The position numbers were made by a program, and so were the translations under genes. This document shows, one piece after another, positions 7,559-12,078 of a stretch of 12,078 nt of DNA. A model generated the notes under the pieces. The model did no database searches, was not told where the DNA came from, and saw nothing but the letters and a program-made list of their open reading frames with translations. This DNA comes from Alphaproteobacteria bacterium (lineage in GTDB: Bacteria; Pseudomonadota; Alphaproteobacteria; RF32; CAG-977). How positions within the stretch are numbered: position 1 is the stretch's first letter; each line of letters opens with the position of its first letter. The stretch covers positions 1 to 12,078 of the forward strand of contig JAFVEJ010000118.1 of NCBI GenBank assembly GCA_017476085.1. Reading direction: 5' to 3'.

Positions 7559-8506
7559 ATTACCTTTTGCCTTTGCAGTCACACAAGCTTGGAGCATGCG
7601 CGCTTTTTTATAAGCTTCAATTTTAGTCGAAGCACTCGGATACATCGGCGGCATATTGACTTGCCCGTATAAAGACGGAGAGTCTTTATAAACGGGAATT
7701 GAGGCTATCGAAGATTCCTGAGAAACCCCTTCGTTTTTGCACAAATTGGCATTGACATCCAGCCAATATTTCAGCCGTTCCGAAATACCGGCTCTTTCCG
7801 GAGTTTTCAGTTCATCCGCACTTTTTGTAAAATACGGTTCGCCATTGAACGCACATAAACGCGCAATGCAGTCTTCCGCCGTCAGCTTTTTGTATTTTCC
7901 GGTCGTATTTTCGAAATTCGCTCCGACGCTGACGGGGGCGGCCACAACACGACATTCGTGCTTGAATAAACGGTTCTTGTTTTCATACCATGCCAACGCC
8001 GCTTGCGTCAGCGCTTCTTTCGATGAAGTTTCCATTCCTTTTTCAAAAGCGGCAATTTCTTTTTCGTAATGCGTTTGAGCTGCTTCCATCGGTGCTTTGT
8101 TGCCTTGTTCGCGCAATTCGTGGCAAACCATTAAGGAAGTCGCTACGGCGTCCGCTTCCATTAAGCGTTTTTCAATCAGCTGATCTTTCAGCGAAACTTC
8201 GGAAGTGTAATACGGTTCCGCTCCTTTGGATATCTGTTCGACATGGCGGGTTTCATGTGCCAAAGAGGAAACGAGTTTGTCGTAGGAACAACGGTTTGAT
8301 AAAACAATTCGTTTATCTTTGGCGCTGCAATGCCCGAAACCGTCGATGCTGTCTGTACAGAGCGTATATCCTAAGGCGGCGGCGTTCTCCAATAATTTTT
8401 TTCCGGTAGGGCTGGCCGCCACATTGTTGATCAAATCTGTCAGCATATCGCGTTCGCAAGAATCGATGTTCATGGGAGGAGTTATATTCTGTTTGTTTTC
8501 TGACAT
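7547..8506 (-). CDS. Putative zinc metallopeptidase with HExxH motif, paralogue of 246-1190 (319 aa)
   Basis: HETRH (residues 84-88) in the context LVSSLAHETRHVEQ is the zinc-binding, catalytic motif, and EKRLMEADA (112-120) supplies the likely third ligand (E117 or E112). The core aligns with the gene at 246-1190 from LINNVAASPTGKK (25-37) through the helical AFEKGMET...AALAWYE region (153-175), while the C-terminal 130 residues differ; a Pro/Tyr/Met-rich stretch (about 270-292) precedes the last helix. There is no membrane segment. I place the start at ATG 8506. The frame is open to a TTG at 8569, but those codons coincide with a near-consensus promoter, so the hydrophobic extension it would encode is an artefact. 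The ribosome site before 8506 is weak (GAAAG). The gene carries its own terminator overlapping its stop. Likely cytoplasmic; substrate unknown; resembles the DUF6782-like uncharacterised metallopeptidases from memory only. Confidence 0.78.
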   Translation of the reverse strand: MSENKQNITPPMNIDSCERDMLTDLINNVAASPTGKKLLENAAALGYTLCTDSIDGFGHCSAKDKRIVLSNRCSYDKLVSSLAHETRHVEQISKGAEPYYTSEVSLKDQLIEKRLMEADAVATSLMVCHELREQGNKAPMEAAQTHYEKEIAAFEKGMETSSKEALTQAALAWYENKNRLFKHECRVVAAPVSVGANFENTTGKYKKLTAEDCIARLCAFNGEPYFTKSADELKTPERAGISERLKYWLDVNANLCKNEGVSQESSIASIPVYKDSPSLYGQVNMPPMYPSASTKIEAYKKARMLQACVTAKAKGNKSL

Positions 8507-8540
8507 AAATTTTGCTTTCGGAAAAAATGACAATGGAGCA

Positions 8541-8569
8541 AGTATAAAAAAAAGAGAGAAAAAAGTCAA
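8541..8569 (-). promoter_or_regulatory. Near-consensus sigma70 promoter for the second metallopeptidase gene
   Basis: On the minus strand TTGACT (8569-8564), a 17-base pyrimidine-rich spacer and TATACT (8546-8541) match the consensus at 10 of 12 positions. Transcription would begin near 8534, giving a leader of about 28 bases before ATG 8506. It lies only some 20 bases beyond the terminator of the hydrogenase operon. Confidence 0.8.
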
Positions 8570-8590
8570 AGAGTGTCTGACGAATTAGAC

Positions 8591-8622
8591 AAAAAAACAG
8601 CCTCTCAAAAGAGGCTGTTTTT
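8591..8622 (-). terminator. Intrinsic terminator of the hydrogenase operon
   Basis: Arms 8593-8605 and 8610-8622 form a perfect 13-bp stem (core ACAGCCTCT / AGAGGCTGT) with a 4-base loop. On the minus strand it is followed by a run of seven T's (8597-8591, partly in the stem). It begins 17 bases after the hndD stop codon. Confidence 0.9.
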
Positions 8623-8639
8623 ATCAAATAGTCGAAAAG

Positions 8640-10622
8640 TTATTTTGCGGTTTTGATTGCGGCGATCACTTTTTCCGCATCGGGTTCGACCGCTTTTCCG
8701 GCGACCGTGACCATCGGGTCTTCGCCGGTATGACCGAACGTAACGCCGACTTTAACCGTGTTTTGCAAACCGTTTTCACGAATCTTGCCCAACACTTTGC
8801 CCATCAGGTCTTCCACGCCGTTGCGCATGTTTTCGCCGGAAAGGTTCAATTCAACCGCCACGGCGTTGTCGTCGGCACGGTTCAGATCCATTTCCATTTG
8901 CGCTTTCGGTCTGGCAACGTAAGTCGTATGCATATTTTCGTGCGCTTCATGCGTGCCGGGGCCGCCTTCAAAGTATTTGCCGTAAATGTCGTACACAGCC
9001 GTGTTGTCCTGAGATTTGCGCAAAGCACATTTCTCGTCGGCGTTGTACAGTCCCTGCGCGCGCAGTTTCTTCTTGACGTAGCCTTCGCTGACCGGCTGAC
9101 CGGCGCCGCCGACGCAGCCCATCGGGCATGCCATGACTTCAATCAGGTCGTATTTGCAGGTGCCGTCAATAACCGATTGCGCCACTTTGCCGGCGTTCGC
9201 CAGACCGTGGACAACCGCAAACTTGAACGTTCTGCCGTTCAGTTCGACTTCGGCTTCGCGGATGCCTTCAAAACCGCGGACGTTCTTGAATTCAATCGCG
9301 TCTTTGATGCCGCCGACTTTTTCGGCCGCAAAACGCAGAACCGCTTCCATCACACCGCCGGTAACGCCGAAAATGACGCCCGCGCCGGTGTACATACCCA
9401 ACGGCATATCCAATTCCTGATCTTCGATCTCGGCCAGATTGATGCCGGCGGATTTCAGCATTTCAGCCAATTCCTGCGTCGTCAAGACGTGATCAATTTC
9501 CGGTTTGCCGTCATGCTTGAACTGATCGCGGCGGGCTTCAAACTTCTTCGCCGTGCAGGGCATGATGGAAATGGAAACGATGTCCTTGTTGTCTTTTCCG
9601 GTATAATCGGGCATTGCCTTGCGAATGACCGCACCAAACATTCCCTGCGGTGAACGGCAGGAGCTGATGTTTTTCAGCAAGGACGGATAGTACGTTTCGG
9701 CGTACTTGATCCATGCCGGACAGCAGGACGTGAACATCGGGAAAGTGCCGCCGTTCTGTAAACGATGAACGAATTCGGTCGCTTCTTCGACAATCGTCAT
9801 ATCCGCCGTGAAGTTCGTGTCATAGACATAATCAACGCCGATCTTCTTCAGAGCAGCGACGATCTTCTTCGTCGAATCGATGCCGGCGGGCAGCCCGAAT
9901 TCTTCGGCGATCGCGACGCGAACAGCCGGAGCCATCTGGACAACCGTAATCTTTTCGGGATTGTTGATGTCCTTCATCGTTTCGTCGATTTCAGAGTGGA
10001 TCTGCAATGCGCCGGTCGGGCAAACCGCGGCGCACTGTCCGCAGTTCACGCATTCCGTCGTGAACATATCTTTGCCGAAAGCGGTCGTTACGGTGCTGTG
10101 AGAACCGCGGTTGGTGAAGTTCACCGCGCCGATTCCCTGAATTTCAGCGCACATACGGACGCAGTTGCCGCACAAAATGCACTTTGCCGGATCGCGAATC
10201 AAAGAATAAGAGCTGGCATCAACCGGCAGATCTTTGACGGACATTTTGTAAGGAATATCCTTAACGCCGACTTTGCGGGCGATTGCCTGCAATTTGCACT
10301 TTGTGCTCTTGCCGCACTTCAGACAGTCCTGCGGATGGGAAGCTAACAGCAATTCCATCGTGACACGACGCAGTTTGCGGATTTCCTCCGTGTTCGTTTT
10401 AATCTTCAAGCCCGCTTCGGGAGGAGTGGAACACGAAGACTGAATGCCTCTGCCTTCGATTTCAACCAGACACAAACGGCAAGCGCCGTAAATGCTCAGT
10501 TCGGGCTGATAGCAAAACGTCGGGATATCAATCCCCGCTTTACGGCACAGCTCTAAAATATTGCGTTCATTTTCGATTTCGACTTCTTTGCCGTCAATGA
10601 ACAAAACTTTCTTATCAGTCAT
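8640..10622 (-). CDS. hndD: [FeFe]-hydrogenase catalytic subunit, HndD/HydA type (660 aa)
   Basis: This subunit interconverts protons and H2 at an H-cluster, exchanging electrons with its NuoF-like partner. In order it has: a [2Fe-2S] plant-ferredoxin domain (C37, C48, C51, C64); a His/Cys3 [4Fe-4S] site (H96, C100, C103, C109); two [4Fe-4S] ferredoxin motifs (C148-C151-C154-C158 and C191-C194-C197-C201); then the H-cluster domain with TSCCPAW (298-304), MPCTAKKFE (354-362) and ACPMGCVGGAGQP (498-510). Cluster ligands are C301, C356, C499 and C503; the proton-relay residues known from the Clostridium enzyme are present (C300, E280, E283, S320). The small-subunit-like region follows to about 570. 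Residues 571-660 form an extra cysteine-free tail; related HndD proteins are nearer 585. AAAGGTGA precedes ATG 10622, 17 bases after hndC. Codons are C-rich at third positions, suggesting high expression. Cytoplasmic. Confidence 0.96.
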   Translation of the reverse strand: MTDKKVLFIDGKEVEIENERNILELCRKAGIDIPTFCYQPELSIYGACRLCLVEIEGRGIQSSCSTPPEAGLKIKTNTEEIRKLRRVTMELLLASHPQDCLKCGKSTKCKLQAIARKVGVKDIPYKMSVKDLPVDASSYSLIRDPAKCILCGNCVRMCAEIQGIGAVNFTNRGSHSTVTTAFGKDMFTTECVNCGQCAAVCPTGALQIHSEIDETMKDINNPEKITVVQMAPAVRVAIAEEFGLPAGIDSTKKIVAALKKIGVDYVYDTNFTADMTIVEEATEFVHRLQNGGTFPMFTSCCPAWIKYAETYYPSLLKNISSCRSPQGMFGAVIRKAMPDYTGKDNKDIVSISIMPCTAKKFEARRDQFKHDGKPEIDHVLTTQELAEMLKSAGINLAEIEDQELDMPLGMYTGAGVIFGVTGGVMEAVLRFAAEKVGGIKDAIEFKNVRGFEGIREAEVELNGRTFKFAVVHGLANAGKVAQSVIDGTCKYDLIEVMACPMGCVGGAGQPVSEGYVKKKLRAQGLYNADEKCALRKSQDNTAVYDIYGKYFEGGPGTHEAHENMHTTYVARPKAQMEMDLNRADDNAVAVELNLSGENMRNGVEDLMGKVLGKIRENGLQNTVKVGVTFGHTGEDPMVTVAGKAVEPDAEKVIAAIKTAK

Positions 10623-10639
10623 AAAGCTTCACCTTTCAA

Positions 10640-12078
10640 TTAAGCACGGGGAGCGATGCCCGAAACGGCACCGAACTTGCACGCGGCGGCACAAGCACCG
10701 CATTTGATACACTTATTCGGATCGATCGAGTGCGGCTGTTTGACCGTTCCCGAGATGGCTCCGACAGGGCACTTGCGGGCGCAGGCTGTGCAACCGCGGC
10801 ACTTGGTCGGATCGATGGTCGGCTTGGCCAAAGCTTTGCACTGTCCCGCCGGACAGGTTTTATCACGGACGTGAGCCAGATATTCGTCACGGAAATAGCG
10901 CAGGGTGGACAGAACCGGATTCGGCGCCGTCTTGCCCAGACCGCACAAGGAGGCCTTCTGAACGGTTTTGGCCGTTTCTTCCAGCAATTCCAATGTTTCT
11001 TCCGTTCCGCGTCCTTCGATGATGTCGTCCAACAAAGCCAGCATCTGCTTCGTTCCTTCACGGCACGGCGTGCATTTGCCGCAGGATTCGTTTTGCGTGA
11101 ACTGCATAAAGAATCTGGCGATGCTGACCATACAGGTATCTTTGTTCATCACGACCAGACCGCCGGAACCGACGATCGCGCCGGTCGGTTTCAACGAGTC
11201 GAAATCCAACGGCATATCGAGATGTTCTTTTGTTAAGCAACCGCCGGACGGACCGCCGATCTGAACGGCTTTGAAGCTGTCATTATCGACTTCGCCCTTG
11301 GAATTCAGAACGCCGCCGCCGATATCAAAAATGATCTGACGTAAGGTCGTTCCGAACGGCACTTCGATCAAGCCGGTATTCGCGACGTGGCCGGTCACGG
11401 CGAACGTCTTCGTTCCCGGAGAATTCTGCGGGCCGACGGAACGGTAGTTCGCGACGCCTTTCAGAATAATCATCGGAACGCTCGCCAGTGTTTCAACGTT
11501 GTTAATGACCGTCGGTTTGCCCCACAAACCGGACTGAGCCGGGAAGGGCGGCTTCGGACGCGGCATGCCGCGCTTGCCTTCGATGGACGCCATCAAAGCG
11601 GTTTCTTCACCGCAAACAAACGCGCCCGCGCCTTCCATAATGTGGAGGGTGAAATTTTTGCCCGAACCGAAAATATCCTGTCCCAAAACGCCGATTTTTT
11701 CAGCGTCGGCGATCGCCTTGCGCATACGCTTGACGGCCAGAGGATATTCGGCACGCACATAGATGTAACCTTCGTCGGCGCCAATGCCTTTGGCGGCGAT
11801 CATCATCCCTTCGATAACGGAATGCGGATTGCCTTCCATCACGGAACGGTCCATAAATGCGCCCGGATCGCCTTCGTCAGCGTTGCAGATGACGTATTTC
11901 TTTTCGCCGGGGACGACACGGGTCAGTTCCCATTTGCGACCGGTCGGGAATCCGCCGCCGCCGCGTCCGCGCAGACCGGCGTCCAAGACTTCCTTGCAGA
12001 CTTCCGCGTCGGTCATTTCGGTATAGGCGCGCTGAGCGGCCTTGTAACCGTCATGATAAATGTATTCGCGAATATCTT
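10640..12078 (-). CDS. hndC: NAD(P)H-binding hydrogenase subunit, HndC/NuoF type (N-terminus beyond window)
   Basis: This subunit binds FMN and NAD(P)H and passes electrons between them, ferredoxin and the H-cluster subunit HndD. The frame is open to the right edge: residues DIREYIYHDGYKAA upstream of the Met at 12016 match the NuoF family, so that Met is internal and 479 codons are visible. Present are the FMN motif GLRGRGGGGFPTG (about 11940-11980), the nucleotide-site segment GAGAFVCGEETALMASIEG (about 11577-11633), and the N3-type [4Fe-4S] ligands SCGKCTPCREG (about 11058-11090) plus C in SLCGLG. A C-terminal extension has CPAGQC and two [4Fe-4S] ferredoxin motifs (CRGCTACARKCP and CIKCGACAAACK). 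That extension distinguishes HndC/HydB from complex I NuoF. The N-terminal thioredoxin-like domain usual for HndC should lie outside the window, with further subunits upstream. Confidence 0.94.
   Translation of the reverse strand, partial: DIREYIYHDGYKAAQRAYTEMTDAEVCKEVLDAGLRGRGGGGFPTGRKWELTRVVPGEKKYVICNADEGDPGAFMDRSVMEGNPHSVIEGMMIAAKGIGADEGYIYVRAEYPLAVKRMRKAIADAEKIGVLGQDIFGSGKNFTLHIMEGAGAFVCGEETALMASIEGKRGMPRPKPPFPAQSGLWGKPTVINNVETLASVPMIILKGVANYRSVGPQNSPGTKTFAVTGHVANTGLIEVPFGTTLRQIIFDIGGGVLNSKGEVDNDSFKAVQIGGPSGGCLTKEHLDMPLDFDSLKPTGAIVGSGGLVVMNKDTCMVSIARFFMQFTQNESCGKCTPCREGTKQMLALLDDIIEGRGTEETLELLEETAKTVQKASLCGLGKTAPNPVLSTLRYFRDEYLAHVRDKTCPAGQCKALAKPTIDPTKCRGCTACARKCPVGAISGTVKQPHSIDPNKCIKCGACAAACKFGAVSGIAPRA

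Noticed and set aside
8730..9653. Plus-strand open frame of 307 codons
   Set aside because: It lies wholly antisense to hndD, whose motifs are unmistakable; it is rich in Phe, Val and His as expected from the complement of biased codons and has no recognisable domain.
9765..10346. Plus-strand open frame of 193 codons
   Set aside because: Antisense to the ferredoxin region of hndD; a by-product of its codon bias.
10640..12016. Met at 12016 as the start of hndC
   Set aside because: The frame continues upstream to the window edge with residues typical of NuoF-family proteins before the GLRGRGG motif, so this Met is internal and the gene is truncated by the window.

Overview
The window reads as bacterial chromosome from an anaerobic, moderately AT-rich member of the Alphaproteobacteria. 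The grounds are an Alphaproteobacteria-like yajC-secD-secF operon with separate SecD and SecF, a standard thioredoxin reductase, an ankyrin-repeat protein, and the end of an operon for an NAD(P)-linked [FeFe]-hydrogenase, which points to fermentative or anaerobic life. A gut-type uncultured alphaproteobacterium is my best guess. This is inference from gene content; no 16S or other marker is present.

Layout. Left edge (1-91, minus): the first 30 codons of a gene that resembles the start of a nucleotidyltransferase fold. It is divergent from 246-1190 (plus), a putative HExxH metallopeptidase of uncharacterised type. Next comes the sec accessory operon yajC-secD-secF (1361-4296, plus), with its own sigma70-like promoter and a 14-bp hairpin after it. 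A 353-bp purine-rich intergenic stretch leads to 4650-5357 (plus), an alanine/lysine-rich protein of unknown function with a possible hydrophobic hairpin, closed by a strong terminator. From 5440 every gene is on the minus strand. Read in the direction of transcription they are hndC (partial, entering from the right edge), hndD (ending at 8640, terminator), a second HExxH protein (8506-7547) paralogous to the one at 246-1190, then trxB and, 15 bp later, an ankyrin solenoid gene.

How the genes work together. YajC-SecD-SecF assist protein export by the Sec translocon. HndC (NuoF-like, FMN/NAD(P)H binding, Fe-S) and HndD (H-cluster catalytic subunit) form the core of a cytoplasmic electron-bifurcating or NAD(P)-reducing hydrogenase; the remaining subunits should lie to the right of the window. 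TrxB recycles thioredoxin with NADPH. The lineage-specific genes (two metallopeptidase paralogues, the unknown 235-residue protein, the ankyrin protein) sit between these housekeeping units; at least three have recognisable promoters of their own.

The most interesting items are the pair of paralogous, apparently soluble HExxH proteins within 8 kb, the roughly 90-residue cysteine-free C-terminal extension on the [FeFe]-hydrogenase, the 34-residue NPAV-type ankyrin repeats co-oriented with trxB, and the uncharacterised 235-residue protein. I found no rRNA, tRNA, CRISPR array, insertion sequence or phage structural gene.
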